Below, piece after piece: positions 37,379-49,626 of a stretch of DNA of 64,000 nucleotides (position 1 is its first letter; the number at the start of each line of letters is the position of its first letter). The stretch comes from Xylogone sp. PMI_703 (Eukaryota; Ascomycota; Leotiomycetes). The translations under genes were made by a program, and so were the position numbers. A model generated the notes under the pieces. It was not told the origin of the DNA. It worked only from the letters and a program-made list of their open reading frames with translations, and did no database searches. The stretch lies in contig JAJTUQ010000004.1 of assembly GCA_021399445.1 (NCBI GenBank), positions 2,480,001-2,544,000 on the forward strand. Reading direction: 5' to 3'.

Positions 37379-38413
37379 CTAGTGCAGGATGTAGTACTTG
37401 TGCTTTGTAGAATCATATTTCATCCTGCAGTTGTCCCCAGTATTTGGGTTTCGTTCCAAGATAACACTTGAAACACCCATCGCCTTTAATCGACCTGTGG
37501 TAGACAGTCCAGCCATGCCGCCTCCAACGACAACGCATTTAAAATAATGCTTATCTACTTTGTCATTAATATTATCAATATTCCAGTTAATTTTTGAACG
37601 TAGAGCGAGAATATCAGGGCTGGGAAGACCATTTATCATCTCTAGAATCGTACTAAGCATAAAGATATTCCACCTTCTCGCACTGCCAGGTACTAATCTA
37701 ATAAAAGCCGTGTGTACAACTAATGATATATAAAGCTGCTGCAAAGTGGATCACTTTTGAACTAGGTGAAGACGATAAGAAAAAGTGTGCAAGCAAAATA
37801 CCGCCCTGCAAAGATTGAAATGTGGAGTTGTCAACTTCGGTTTCTCTCCACAAATCGTGAAACTGGCACGCTCTATGGATAAACTTGCTTGCACCTCCTC
37901 GTGGTTCGATCGAACGGAATTCACTGCTATTAGAGAAACGAGCGGACAAAGCAAATATTCTATGCAAAATAAATGCGTCGATTGCTGGAAGATTATCACC
38001 TGTCAGGATAATTGGTCTCAAATTCTGGTTGTAGTGAGACTCTTAACGATGGTTTATGAAACAACGGGAGAAATCTTTGGATGTGGAGAAAATAAAGTTC
38101 CACTCTATGACACGTTAAGGTGAGAATCATAGCTAGGATATTTTCAGACTTACAAGTGATCTGCCACTTGCACAGTACACAGCATAGATGATGAATTTTC
38201 AGAAACTGGCATAGGTGAGCTCAAATGATCTTTAGATAGATCGAAGTTCGTCAGTGTCGACCACGGAATTTTGTTTATTTCATATTCGTTTGTCCGGGGT
38301 AACATGTCTCTAACATCCAGCTCATTAATCCATACTCCAGGATTATTATTGGGCTGAGGACTGAAATTTATTGTGTTGGTCTGGGTGTCGAATATTTTCT
38401 CAAAAAAAGCCAA
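37379..38413 (-). pseudogene. flavin-containing monooxygenase (YUCCA-like), truncated and frame-broken
   Basis: Pieces of a fungal FMO appear in order but in different frames. IPWSTLTNFDLS and SPMPVS near 38250 are the typical N-terminus. SSEFRSIEPRGGASKFIHRA lies near 37900, RLVPGSARRWNIFMLSTILE near 37680, and the FAD-binding CVVVGGGMAGLSTTGRLKAM near 37520. The sequence stops soon after TGDNCRMKYDSTK, where active relatives read GDNWRxRY; Trp is now Cys. The remaining two thirds of the enzyme, including the NADPH site, are absent. Stops and frame changes lie between pieces. Family members hydroxylate or cleave small substrates with NADPH and oxygen. Confidence 0.75.
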
Positions 38414-39478
38414 TTCTTGACTTTGAGGATCATTGCTGAGTGGTGTTGGTGGATTGTGATGAGCGGCCGGGTAGCCTTTAGAGGAGGGTATAAAAGAACC
38501 ATAATCAGAGCATCTGTCATCTATTGGTACGCTCGCAAGATTCGAGCTTCGCCATCCAACTGTCTCAACGTGAGAACACCTCGAGCATTGCTTAGCTGTA
38601 CTCTGTTCCTTTGGCTCATGACGTGGGTGAGAAAGGTCTTCATGAATTCTGCACAGATGTTCGTCTACTTCAGTATTCCCTAGGATTTCTGCTAGCTGTA
38701 CTGAGCGACACTAGTTAGTTCTTATTGAAGGTCATCCTGGATTTTGAATCTAGGGGAGAAAAGCCCCACCTCACATATTTTACTCCGGTTCGCCAACAAT
38801 GCCGAGAGATTCTTGTGCACATCTAGGCCACGTCGTCGTAACTTCTTACGATGAGCCGGAAAAGTACAGCACGACTCAGTTTTGGCATAAGTTAAATAAG
38901 ATAGACGTTTCATATCACCTGAATGTTATTGAATGTAAGGAGACCTAGCAGGTTAGTCATTATTCAAGACTCCTATTTTGTCGTCTTTCTAGTTAATTTT
39001 GACTGGAATCATTTAAATCACGGAAAGAGACGAGACATTGTTATAAACCTATTGCACTGCTCACAAGCTCTATTGGAAGGAACGGTATCTCCTACCACCG
39101 AGGAAAAGCTCATGATGTACTGTCCTACGTCTGGGTTTTTAGTTCAAATAATAATTATATAAACTTTAACGTGTATAGAATTCATAGTAATTTTCTATTT
39201 TTCAATTAAATTTAAATTAGGTGAAATATAATAGTTTAAAGGGAGGGTGTTAAGTTGGGGGAAATGCTATTTTTAGAAATCGCGTAGACTTATGTCCACT
39301 CACTGTACATCCCCATGTATTACCAGAAAGAGGCGTATTAGTCCGGTCTTATCACGTTTCCTAGGATCGGATTAAGTGTACTCAGATAAAATCCTCTCTT
39401 TTATATGTTGAACTTTATTAAATTTAAAGATCTCTCTATATATTTATATCATCTTGGTACAAACCCCACCCTGATAAT
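38414..39478. other. intergenic
   Basis: One kb with short meaningless open stretches and an AT-rich part at 39160-39250. It contains the promoter of the aminotransferase; a TATATATTTATAT run lies about 40 bases before its ATG. Confidence 0.4.
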
Positions 39479-40723
39479 ATGCCTTCAGAGATTCATTCTC
39501 AAACACTTCTGACCGACGAAAATTTCGACTTCTCTCCTAATTACGATATTCCCAACATTCGAGCACTCGTCCCTGTCGTTTGTAAAGGAAATACTACTTA
39601 TCTTAATGCTTCCATGCAACATCCAATACATGACCGTGTTCGGAATGCAATTAACGAATTTCTCGACCAAGCACAGACCAAACTCGATCCCAAGCCGCAA
39701 TGGCAAGCAAAGACAGAAGCCACTAGAGAACTTCTTGGACTCTTTCTCAATGTCTCCCCCGACACACTGTCGTTTACTCGGGATACAACTGAAGGCATGA
39801 ATCTATTTCAGAGGTCAGTGCCTTTTTCTGAAGGGGACAACGTTGTGCTTTTGGACGTAGAACACGTCAACCAAGTGTACGGCTGGATGGCACTCAAGGA
39901 CGCTGGCCTGGATGTACGTTTCGTTCCAACGCAAGAAGATGCCTGTGCAACTTCGGCCACTTTCATGGATTATGTGAATCATCGTACCCGTGCTATCGGA
40001 CTATCATCTGTTATGTTTCATTCGGGCCAGATGAACAACATTAAAGAAATCTGTGACGTCTTTCGGCCACGTGGAATTCATATTCTGGTGGATCTGACAC
40101 AGCATATTGGTATAATGCCTATTGATCTCGTTGATCTTGGGGTATCTGCCGCTGCATTTAGCTGTCACAAGGCATTAGGTTGTCCAACCGGCCTTGGCGT
40201 TTTATACATTGATCCAGACACTTTACCCACCCTGAAGACAACACCCCCCCCCCCCCCCCCCCCAATGGTTAGTGGTGGGGCCGTTTCCAACATGTCGAAA
40301 AGTCGTGTCATTGACCAAAACATCCTCTATCATAATTCAACACGGCGTTACGAACACATGAACCCTGCATTTCTCCAAATAGCAGCTTTACATGCATCGT
40401 TGAGATTTCTCATATATGAAGTTGGTGTTTCAAAAATTGAGTGTCACTTTCGAGCTTTGGGTCGTCAACTTATTTTAGCCATGGAGCCAATTGGCGTTGA
40501 AATTATTGGGAGTCGGATGGCAAAAGAAAGGGCGCCTCACATATACGTTTTGAAGCTGTCACATCCGGCGTGGCAAGCACATTTCAAGGAGGATAATATA
40601 GCTCTTTCGCATTACTATTCAGGGACTAGGCTATCGTTTGGGTTCTACAATAATATGAGTGATATTGCAAGCGTCGTATCGTCACTACAGAGAGGAGTAT
40701 GTAGTGGTATCCCCCTTATTTAA
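39479..40723 (+). CDS. class V PLP-dependent aminotransferase / cysteine-desulfurase-like
   Basis: Single-exon 414-residue protein of fold type I. It starts with a substrate-loop region (TTYLNASMQHPIHDRVR), then SFTRDTTEGMNLF for phosphate binding and HILVDLTQHIGIMPIDL, where Asp normally holds the pyridine nitrogen. The Schiff-base Lys is in SAAAFSCHKALGCPTGLGVL. A run of seven prolines, encoded by 20 consecutive C, lies between strand and helix just after LYIDPDTLPTLK. Family members include isopenicillin N epimerase-like enzymes and cysteine lyases in metabolite clusters. Substrate unknown. The frame is open as read, but the C tract makes this sensitive to slippage or sequencing error. Confidence 0.88.
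   Translation: MPSEIHSQTLLTDENFDFSPNYDIPNIRALVPVVCKGNTTYLNASMQHPIHDRVRNAINEFLDQAQTKLDPKPQWQAKTEATRELLGLFLNVSPDTLSFTRDTTEGMNLFQRSVPFSEGDNVVLLDVEHVNQVYGWMALKDAGLDVRFVPTQEDACATSATFMDYVNHRTRAIGLSSVMFHSGQMNNIKEICDVFRPRGIHILVDLTQHIGIMPIDLVDLGVSAAAFSCHKALGCPTGLGVLYIDPDTLPTLKTTPPPPPPPMVSGGAVSNMSKSRVIDQNILYHNSTRRYEHMNPAFLQIAALHASLRFLIYEVGVSKIECHFRALGRQLILAMEPIGVEIIGSRMAKERAPHIYVLKLSHPAWQAHFKEDNIALSHYYSGTRLSFGFYNNMSDIASVVSSLQRGVCSGIPLI
40244..40263 (+). repeat. homopolymeric C20 tract inside a coding region
   Basis: Twenty consecutive C bases counted directly from the sequence, coding for proline inside the class V aminotransferase. Confidence 0.9.
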
Positions 40724-41627
40724 ATCACTTATATTATTTTTGAAATACAATCTACATATTTTTCTAGATTTATCAATTTTCTTCTTCTTTTGTATAACTA
40801 ACCTTAAACTAAACTACAAAACTGGTGCATGAAACCGTACATCGCCACCTTGATGTGAATCTACTTGTTACGGTGATAGGGTTCTTAGATGTAGAGACTG
40901 CAGTCTTAGAAGTCAAATCAATATCGGCAGCACTTGGATAAGGAACCTGTTATTTGTAGTTACAGTTTAAGGGTAAGTTTCTGTGTGCACACAGACTTAT
41001 GTCCACCCATGTAAATGCTGTAGTAATTTTGGTATTAACGTATTGCCGAAAACCCCCTTCTTTCGCTCTTCGATTCCCCCGTTCTCTCTGGGCTTTTCAG
41101 CTCATTTCGAAGGCAAAGAGAATTCTGATCGCGCCAACCAGACCCAGAGTAAATAAGTTACCCATATTATCTCACACAAGTTCTCGAGTTCGCTGATCGC
41201 TCTGTTCTGATCCACATGTATATCATGCCTCACACGACACTGAAATCGGGTAATCGTTGACGGGAAATTCTCTCCCGCGAGCCAACTCGAGATGTGAAGT
41301 GCTCAGCGCGGCAAAGAGATATCTGCCGACAACGGTCGGAACCCCTTCGTTACATTATCCGCACTTTTTTCCAGGATGGACATCACTTGATCAAAAGGTC
41401 ATGTGTCCGTGTGCGGTACTATCAGATTTGGTTGGACGCTGTCTAAGTTGCACTGTTGGCAGCCACTTGATCTTATATCGTACCTTTGATCGAGCTTCTT
41501 CCCTTCATTTATGAAATCATTCCTATTTTAAATTTCTTCCTATATTTGACCTCCTCTAGACGTACCTGAAGGAACCAAGGTGATAATACGCTTGGGATCC
41601 TTGACCTTAGCGGCAATAACAACTATT
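40724..41627. other. intergenic
   Basis: Spacer between two plus-strand genes. Nothing convincing was seen; it includes the promoter of the FAD monooxygenase. Confidence 0.4.
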
Positions 41628-43104
41628 ATGAGCGGTGCCGAAAGCAACGCCAATAGCCATGGGTCAGACCAGCCATTCAACATAGCCATTGTGGGAGGTG
41701 GCATCGTCGGTCTGGTTCTGGCGCTCGGCCTCGTCAGGCGCAACATCCCGGTAACAATCTATGAGCAGTCAAGTGGCTTCCGCGAGATCGGTGCCGGCCT
41801 GGTTTTCGCCTCGAACGCCGTGAGGGCCATGAAGCTCATTGATGCGCGCCTCATTGATGCCTTAGACAATATCGCCACATTTAACGGCGATGAGGAAGCG
41901 CCGGACTTCTTCCGGTTCCTGGACGGGTACCACCACAATGGTGCACCTGATGACACAACAGAGAAGCTGCTATTCACGCTCTACACAGGCCACCGCGGGT
42001 TGCGCGGTTGCCACCGGGCACAAATGATGGACCAGCTTGCCAGATTCCTTCCAGCAGACTGCGTGGTGTTCGGAAAGCGGCTGGAGTCATTGGAGGAGGC
42101 TGGCGATGATCGGAGAGTGATATTGAAATTCGAGGACGGCACAACTGCGCAGGCTGATGCAGGTAAGTCGAGTTCGAAATCTCCCCCCTTTCCAGCACCC
42201 CTTGAGAGTATTTTTCCTTCTGTCGATGTAGAAGAGCTGCTAAGATCCTGTTCTTTGCTGGTGGATAGTCATAGGCTGCGATGGCATCAAGTCGCGGGTG
42301 CGGCAGCTACTACTGGGCAAGGACAACCCGGCGTCGTACCCACAGTACACGCACAAATTCGTATATCGGGGACTCGTAGCCATGGATAAGGCGGAAGAAG
42401 CCCTGGGACACTACAAAGCTCACAACCTACATTTTCACATGGGGCCGGGGGCACATATTCTCACATATCCCGTAGACAATCACAAGGTAATGAACGTCAC
42501 AGCTGTGGTCAGCGATCCGAATGACTGGGACAGCATAGCGGGCATGACAGCACCAGCTTCGCGCGACGAGGTGGCTGCAGCCTTTGGTAGCTGGTCACCA
42601 GGAGTGCGAGCTATTGTGAACCTGCTGTCAGACCCGCTGGACAAATGGGGCATCTTCGATTCCTACAATCACCCAGCGCCAACATATACTCGCGGTCGTG
42701 TTTGTCTGGCTGGCGATGCTGCGCATGCCTCGTCGCCACATCATGGGGCCGGGGCTAGCATGGGCGTGGAGGACGCCCTGGCACTGTCAAGTCTGCTAGA
42801 GCGAGTTGTCGATTCCCTTTCTACACGCATGGATGTGAGCAAGGCCCATGCACTGCGGGCAGCATTTGCTGCGTACGATCAGGTACGGCGTGAGCGGACG
42901 CAGTGGTTGGTGGGCAGTAGTCGCGACGTGTGTGAGACGTACCACTGGATCAACCCCCAGTGTGGCTTTGATCCAGACAAATGCCTCGCTGACATACGCT
43001 GGCGCAATCACCGGATATGGCACTTTGATCTCGACTACATGATGGGTGAGGCTGGTGAGGAGTACAAGCGGTTGCTCCGGGTGACGGACAAAGCCCGAAT
43101 ATAG
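41628..43104 (+). CDS. FAD-dependent aromatic monooxygenase (salicylate hydroxylase-like)
   Basis: Two exons (41628-42162 and 42269-43104) give 456 residues. The ATG at 41628 is the first in frame. The Rossmann motif is IAIVGGGIVGLVLALGL, the DG motif VIGCDGIKSRVRQLL is formed across the intron, and the GD motif is VCLAGDAAHASSPHHGAGAS. The C-terminus has WINPQCGFDPDKC and DYMMGE, shared with fungal salicylate 1-monooxygenase-like proteins. NADH-dependent ring hydroxylation is expected, producing catechol- or gentisate-type compounds. With the gentisate dioxygenase 5 kb downstream it could supply a dihydroxylated aromatic acid; this link is inferred from position. GC content is higher than in the flanks. 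Confidence 0.93.
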
Positions 43105-43892
43105 GATGGTTGTTTAGAATGGATTTATTGCCCCGAAAGAAGACATTGGTAGGGGAAGCGATGTTGTTTCAGAAGGCATAACTCATAGTAGACAGATATT
43201 ATATCCGCAATGGTAGTCTCTTGTTGCCAATAGCTTATTATGTGATTATCTCCGTATGATAATACTAGTTTTCCATAGCAATTCTGATAGTGGGCTCGGT
43301 GGAGGTGGACTAGATTGGAACCCATAGACTTATGATTGACTCTATTGTAGAATTGAGATATTTTAACTGTTCTAGGATACATGGAATACCAGTGTAATTG
43401 CAACTAATAGGTACGGTGACACTGACTGTAGGGAGTCCGCACACGTATAATAGTAATTCCGCCGCCGAAACCCACCGATCATAAATAGGGGGAGTGGTCG
43501 GTTAACATAGGGAATTACGTTAACTTGAAAAGTAATACAATGTATGTAATGAACCATCTTAATATAGATTTAAAAGTAAAAAGCCAAAAACATACATAAT
43601 TATCAGATTTGCTAGGAGTCAGTTTTGCTTGATTTTGCAGTAAAATCTTGGTGGCCTGGCAGGGTTGGAATTACGTTACGCCCCGCTAACAACTACAGTA
43701 GATACTGTGCAGATCCACCGACAGGTGTTGGTGGCAAGCTCTGAAGCAGCATCCCCCCAGGACTATTCAAGAAAAAGTAGAAGATAGTTAAGCATTTATT
43801 GATATTTATGAAAGTTAATCCTAACTCATCCTAATGATAGCAAACGGTCCTTTCGTGACGTCCGTCGTTATATCGATGAAACTAGCGGTAAT
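43105..43892. other. intergenic between convergent genes
   Basis: Spacer at the 3' ends of the monooxygenase and SDR. I see no gene or repeat. Confidence 0.4.
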
Positions 43893-44769
43893 TCAACGTG
43901 TACCATATCCTCCATTGGCGAAGATAGTCTGACCAGTAATCCATTGGCCCTCAGTGCAAAGGAATTTAACTATAGGAGCAACGTCTTTGACATCAGTCAA
44001 TCGCCCTTCCATCGCGTTGCTTTTATGAAATGCCACAGCCTCTGGAGATTCTTGAGCATAAAAGAATGCTATCAGTGATCAAAGTTAGTATAGCAAATAC
44101 CTAGGAGAAAATGGAAAGTAGGATGGATAACGCACGTGTATCCATAGGTCCTGGCGCAATGGCATTGACACTGATTCTCTTACTCTGTAATTCCTTAGAC
44201 ACTCCACGTATGAAGTGCTCAACTGAAGCTTTGGACCCTGCGTATAAGGTGTACAAGCCAGTATAGGCTGCAAGCAGGGACGACAAAATAGCAATCAACT
44301 TGCTACCTTCCTGTATATGAACGGCGCTAGCCTTCAAAATAAAGAACGCAGCTTTTGAATTTACTCTGTGTCCTTGAGTTAGGTCTGCAGCTCTGTTATG
44401 TATGCAGTACAGTTAGACCTACGCGAACAACCTATCGTATTCTGCCTCCGAGATGTCCACAATAGACTTTTTCAAAACCATTCCAATAGTGTTTACCACA
44501 ATATCAATTCTTCCAAACTCCCTAAGTATGTCACTGAATAATTTGTCAACTGCAGCAGCAGTTGTCAAATCGGCAGCGTAAAATTCTACTTTTGCGGATG
44601 GAAACCTCTCTTTGAAGGTAGCCTCAAGTTTTATAACATCATCTTTCGTCTTTGTAGAGCTGTAATGCAAGGCGAGACTTACACCCAGTGGGGCAAGGGT
44701 GAGTGCAATCTCAGCGCCGAGGTTTTTGGCACCTCCTGTTATAAGAGCAACTTGTCCTTGAAGAGACAT
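43893..44769 (-). CDS. short-chain dehydrogenase/reductase (3-oxoacyl-reductase type)
   Basis: Three exons (44769-44423, 44365-44136, 44068-43893) give 250 residues, the classical SDR length. Cofactor motif ITGGAKNLGAEIAL, then VNTIGM in place of NNAG, catalytic Ser in AILSSLLAAYTG, YxxxK in TLYAGSKASVEHF and the C-terminal ITGQTIFANGGYG. The ATG at 44769 begins MSLQGQVALIT. The first acceptor must be the CACAG at 44366, giving LFAVNSKAAFF. It is probably NADPH-dependent given the Lys after GGA. It lies within the aromatic group, so a reductive or dehydrogenating step there is possible. Confidence 0.93.
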
Positions 44770-45914
44770 ATTCCACGTAACGACTAAGTTCTGTAACCGA
44801 TTGAGAGTCGTCCAGTTTATCAAGGGTGTTTATTTTCAAGGTTAAGTTGAAGTCTGAAGAATATAATGCATAGGTAAAATAATATTGCCATTAAGGTTTA
44901 TAGGGAAACATCTTGAGAGAACAGTGACGGCTTAGCATCCAGACCCTAGGAAATCAGCCTTCCCAATATAGCTTGGGACCCAAGTATTTTCTGCATTTAG
45001 AGAAACTTAAGTTCTCGTTTATCTTCTAGTTAGGGAACCTTTTCCGGCCCCGTATGCGCGACAATGTGGACCCGCGATGAGTTGCTTAAGCGGATGATTA
45101 CATTCGTGTGAGTCCGCAAACTTGCTTTCACGCTCTCGAGACAAAAAAGATTGGAGGTGCAGCACCTCTTGGGCACCCTAGAGATCTCGCATTTCTCTGC
45201 CTGTCCTGCGAGCTCGCCTCAGGGGGGGGGGAAATAAAAATCGCAGCGATTACATGCTCGCAGAAACAAGTAGCCAACAATTTTGATTCAGCGGGATGCT
45301 TTGTGGGGCTGGCGAGTATATTGTGTCAGTAGCTGGCGGAAATGTTATCATCGGTTATGAAAGAGCAAGATCATGAACCTCCTCTATGGCGGATGATGGT
45401 AGCGGAAAATGCACTTTAATCTCAGCACATAAGTCGTGCGTTTAACATTAAAGTCAACCCAATTACAATTAGCGTATTGATTATGGCTACAAAGTAAACG
45501 TCAATGTCTTACTAAATCCATTCACAGCAGACTGCTTCTGAATTCCCCACTCGGCTGTGTGTGTTACAGGGCTATCAGAAACTTCTAGGCAGCATCATTA
45601 TTCTTGCGGATATTTTATAGCTGTACCTCTGTAAGCTTTTACATACAGCGAATGTTCGGTACAAAATGTTTGTCAGATATATTGCCTACGTAATATTGGC
45701 ATTGGCCAATCATAGCTGTGATCAGTAGATCTTATTCATAAGTACAGAAAGAGGCCAAATAAGAAGCTTCATTCTCATTCACGGCTAAGGCGAGGATGAT
45801 GTCGAGGGAAGTTCCCCTGGAGGTTTGTAGCCTGGTCATGGTATGTTCGTTATGGATAATAATATTTTCCAGTGAAACATGGAATGCTCCACATAAAAGC
45901 AACTAAAGAGCAAA
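44770..45914. other. intergenic
   Basis: A 1.1-kb spacer containing a G10 run at 45222-45231. Open stretches here look non-coding. Confidence 0.4.
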
Positions 45915-47358
45915 TTATCCTACAGTCCTTAGACCAAACTCGAACATCTCGTTTGACTCGACTGCGTTTTTGTCCCGCATCTTCTGTGCGGTCTCTGCCC
46001 TGGCCACTGGCAGCCGATATTCACGATGTTGTTGTGAGGCAGCCAGTCCATAGGGAAAAGGCAAATACTGCGGTAGCAAGCCTAACTGTGCTGGCACCGT
46101 TCCTTGGTCCCAAGAGATATGTTCGTGGTATAGTCGGTCCCCCCGAATATTGACCACTGCAGTGAATGGAATGGCGAGATGGCGATGAGTTGGCAGAATT
46201 CCTGGAATACTGGTGATTTTTTAAAAACATCAGCCAATATCATGCTTATGTAAATAGAGGAAGCGACACATACAGCCAGTCAACTTCAAAGTCATGCTTA
46301 AATTTGAAGATGAACTCATCCACGACGCGATCGATGCCAATCGTACGACTGATTAACTCAAGCTCCGTGCTCTCTGGATTTTTCCAAATAAAGTGATCAC
46401 GATAAAATTTGGTGAGGCGTTCGCGGCCAATGCCGCCGGTTAACTGTTAGATTGTCGTCAGACATGGTTATGCAGTGCTAAAAGAGACCCCAAAGCTGAG
46501 GTCCAAAGGGGGAAAGAAGGTTCGTACTGTCGGAATATGATTAACATAGGGTTCCTGCACCATTGTGCTCATGGTATGTTCAACCGATCGATTCTCGAAC
46601 TCGTAGTACGTATGCTCGTCTTAAATCGCCTCTAGGTCAAAATAGGGAGCACCTATCTTCTCCTTCAAGGATGTTAGATTACGTGTATGCGATATTGCCT
46701 CACTGTGATAGTGGAAGTTGGGTTGGAAGGGGAGACTGAATCTAGCAGCTGATGTGGCCGGGTAATCATAGGAAATGAATTGTTTTGATCGTGGAAGTGG
46801 ATCGTCCGATTTTCCAGCAAGGTGGCGGATGGTAGGCACGGGTGTTGTAGCTAGAGTTGAGGTTTCGTCCACTGAGCCATGTACCACGGCTACTTGTAGC
46901 TCTTCAATCAGATGAAGCAAAGGAGCTACACCATAGTTGAGACGTGTATGCTGTAGAAACAAAGTGCAAGTTGGAAGCAGAACGTACGGTAGTATGGTCT
47001 CTACTGTCTTATTACACTTACCAATGAGCCCAATTTTACCTTTCGGCTCACACTGTTCACATGTCGACAACGCCTCTACAGCATATGACAGCAGTTTCTG
47101 GGCATTTTTCTGATCTACCAAAGCTGACTCTTGAATTTCAACGACCACAAAACTTTCTTCCGCCCATTTCATCAGCGGGGAGGGAATCCCGTTTTCAATG
47201 GTCAGGGATGAGACACTGAGTTTGGGGACTAAGATAATCAACCCTGGGCCTGACCCTCGTCGAGACAAGGGCGGAAGAAGCGAGACATCTGGAAGAAGCT
47301 CTTTCAACTTGGGTACAGGAAGTGCAGGAACTGGTGGGAGAGCTTTCTGTGCTGCCAT
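45915..47358 (-). pseudogene. dienelactone hydrolase-like / SnoaL-like two-domain protein with one in-frame stop
   Basis: Three exons (47358-46528, 46443-46274, 46209-45915) sum to 1296 bases, a closed frame apart from a TAA at 46621-46623. The start is MAAQKALPPVPALPVPKLKE. The N-terminal 245 residues resemble fungal carboxymethylenebutenolidase-like proteins. A second SnoaL/NTF2-like domain follows (FIWKNPEST, AVVNIRGDRLYHEHISWDQG). The stop falls between the domains in YFDLEAI-stop-DEHTYYEFENRS, where relatives, as I recall them, have Trp. Both halves are otherwise free of frame errors. Either a recent null allele, read-through, or two products. In active relatives the role would be hydrolysis of a lactone or an undefined aromatic-degradation step. 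Confidence 0.75.
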
Positions 47359-47905
47359 TATTTGAGACGAAAGTGCTAAGTTCACAAACTTGCGGGGCGA
47401 TGAGTAGGTATGCTTAAAATGTGCAATAACAAATTCTTGTAACCTATAAATCAATGTTATGGCTAGGAGGAGCAAGAAATTGTCTATAAGTTTCAGCTAA
47501 AGCTTGCTTCCACAGATGGGCAGGCTAATATCCATTACCATTACTGGAATTAACCCTAGAGGCAATGCCTACACAAGTAGCTAAACTCTATACATTGGTT
47601 ATAAACTGTGGAGATATCTCATGGAACACTCTACTACGGTAGAATAGAGTCGATGATGGAGAGGCCAAACCTTAGTTTGGCGAAACCTGCAGATGAGTTT
47701 ACTTTTGTAAGCGGCCCGCGCACCTGGATCTTTGAAGCGGGCCGTGGCCATTTCTCCCTCACATAGCGGATAATGTCCAGGTCTTCTGGCAGTCATTTGA
47801 TTCAGGCGCCGCCTCGGTATATTTATTCAACTGACTGATTTCTCCTACTTTCTTGAACTACCCTACCCTTTGATGACTAACCCTTTTCAGTTAAACTTTC
47901 GTAAT
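47359..47905. promoter_or_regulatory. divergent promoter region
   Basis: Spacer between the hydrolase-like gene and gentisate dioxygenase, transcribed in opposite directions, so both may be driven from here. No motif is singled out. Confidence 0.4.
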
Positions 47906-49077
47906 ATGTCTGGTTTAACTACTACCCCAGGAGTGCTCCCGGATGCTGAAGCCAAGGATAGGTATGTCTCTAAGCTTCCAGGATACAGTGTTAGTCCACT
48001 ATGGAAGACCCCATGGGTGGCAGCAACACGGCCTGCACCAGCTGCATCTGTAGCTTTATGGAAATATGAGGAACTGCGGCCTTTGATGTTGACTGCTGCA
48101 CAACTAATCAACGCCAAAGAGGCTCAGAGACGAGTGTTAATTCTCACTAATCCCTCAATGAGTACTGATTCATTCCTGAAATATAAAGACGATGAAGATA
48201 GAAAGCACTGTGCTGACAATTTTGAGCAGAGACTCCTTATACTACCGATACCATCACATGTGGGCTTCAGTTGCTTAAACCAGGCGAAGTAGCGGCTGCT
48301 CATAGACATCGCGCTTTTGCAGTGCGGTTTATCATTGAAGGAACGGCCGGATTTACTTCTGTGAACGGAGAGAGGATGATCATGGAGGCAGGAGATATGG
48401 TACTTACGCCATCGTGGACTTGGCATGATCATGGCCTCGATGAAAAGGCAAAAGATTGCATGATCTGGCTGGATGCAAATGATCTACCACTCTACCATAA
48501 ACTGCCGGTTCATTTTGCAGAAAACTACCCTGAATCTATTTACCCAACAAGGTATGTGTACTTATCAATGGTATCCTAAAGACGCTGTTGTAGGTGAGAA
48601 AGTGCTGACTCAGAAATTTTATTTAGACCTACTGATAACGACGGTCTGTTTAGGGTTCCTTGGATGAAAATGAAAGCTCAGCTAGATTCCCAAGACGAAG
48701 AGTACGTCTTTGAAACGTATCGGAAGCCAGACGGTGCCCACATTTCGAATACACTAGGTGCACATGCCCTGCGACTTAAGGCTGGCAAAACCTCTACAAC
48801 TATTCACACAACTTGTTCGTTTGTTTTCCACACCCAAGCCGGTTCTGGGAACACCGTAGTTGAAGCAGCAAACGGAGAAATCAAAACCCTCTTTTGGACA
48901 ACACAAGATACATTTGCCATCCCAGCATGGAGCAAAATCATACATACTGCAGGCCAGACCACTGATGCTTATCTTTTCAGCCTATCGGATATGCCATTGT
49001 TAGAGAACCTGGATATGTATCAAGCTGGGGAAGGTAAATCTCAGCAGGTCTATCCTGCGCAACTAAAGTCGAATTGA
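47906..49077 (+). CDS. gentisate 1,2-dioxygenase-like bicupin
   Basis: Three exons (47906-48161, 48230-48551, 48627-49077) give 342 residues. The start MSGLTTTPGVLP is chosen; an ATG 36 bases earlier is possible. Cupin 1 contains AAAHRHRAFAVRFIIEG, whose His-x-His supplies iron ligands, and the second cupin motif SWTWHDHG. Cupin 2 is degenerate (IHTTCSFVFH), as in known gentisate dioxygenases. The enzyme uses Fe(II) and oxygen to cleave gentisate to maleylpyruvate in the cytosol. No maleylpyruvate isomerase or fumarylpyruvate hydrolase lies alongside, so later steps must be elsewhere or the substrate differs. The frame is intact. Confidence 0.9.
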
Positions 49078-49626
49078 GATCAACCTACCTCATTCTCCCA
49101 TAACAAAAGAATTAATAAATATACTTATAAGTTAAATATTCTTAATGTTAAAATTTTTAAGGGAAATTATACCTAATAATAAATTATTTATATTTAAGTT
49201 TTAATAATATAAATTATAAAACGAGAGATCCTCTCTTTTGAAAGAGGGTAAAGATTAATCTGTATACTAATTATCTTACAGATAAACAAAATCCACTTTA
49301 CACTAACACTCCACTTGACTTACTGTGCCCTTTTCACTCCTTGTAACTAAGACCCCTGACATGTAACTCTTAGCGAGCAGACCTTACTTAGAACCTTTAT
49401 ATGATTATCATGAGGCATAAGTAAAAATCAGACTTAAAAGTGTAAAGGATAGAATTTAATTTGTAGAATACATAAGATACACCTATACATACCCGTCGTC
49501 TTGACTGTGATTCACTGTCTACCACCCCAGGCTGCCTATCCCCTAACAAAGAGCACTAGATTATACCTTGTGTTATTTACAGTCCGTAAGCACAACCGCA
49601 GTTGTTCTGATACAGCCGCTGCTGGT
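49078..49626. other. AT-rich intergenic
   Basis: Convergent 3' flanks. Bases 49100-49230 are very AT-rich. Nothing else was seen. Confidence 0.4.

Noticed and set aside
45108..45332. Plus-strand open stretch containing the G10 run
   Set aside because: No ATG at its start, no conserved pattern, and its frame depends on a homopolymer.
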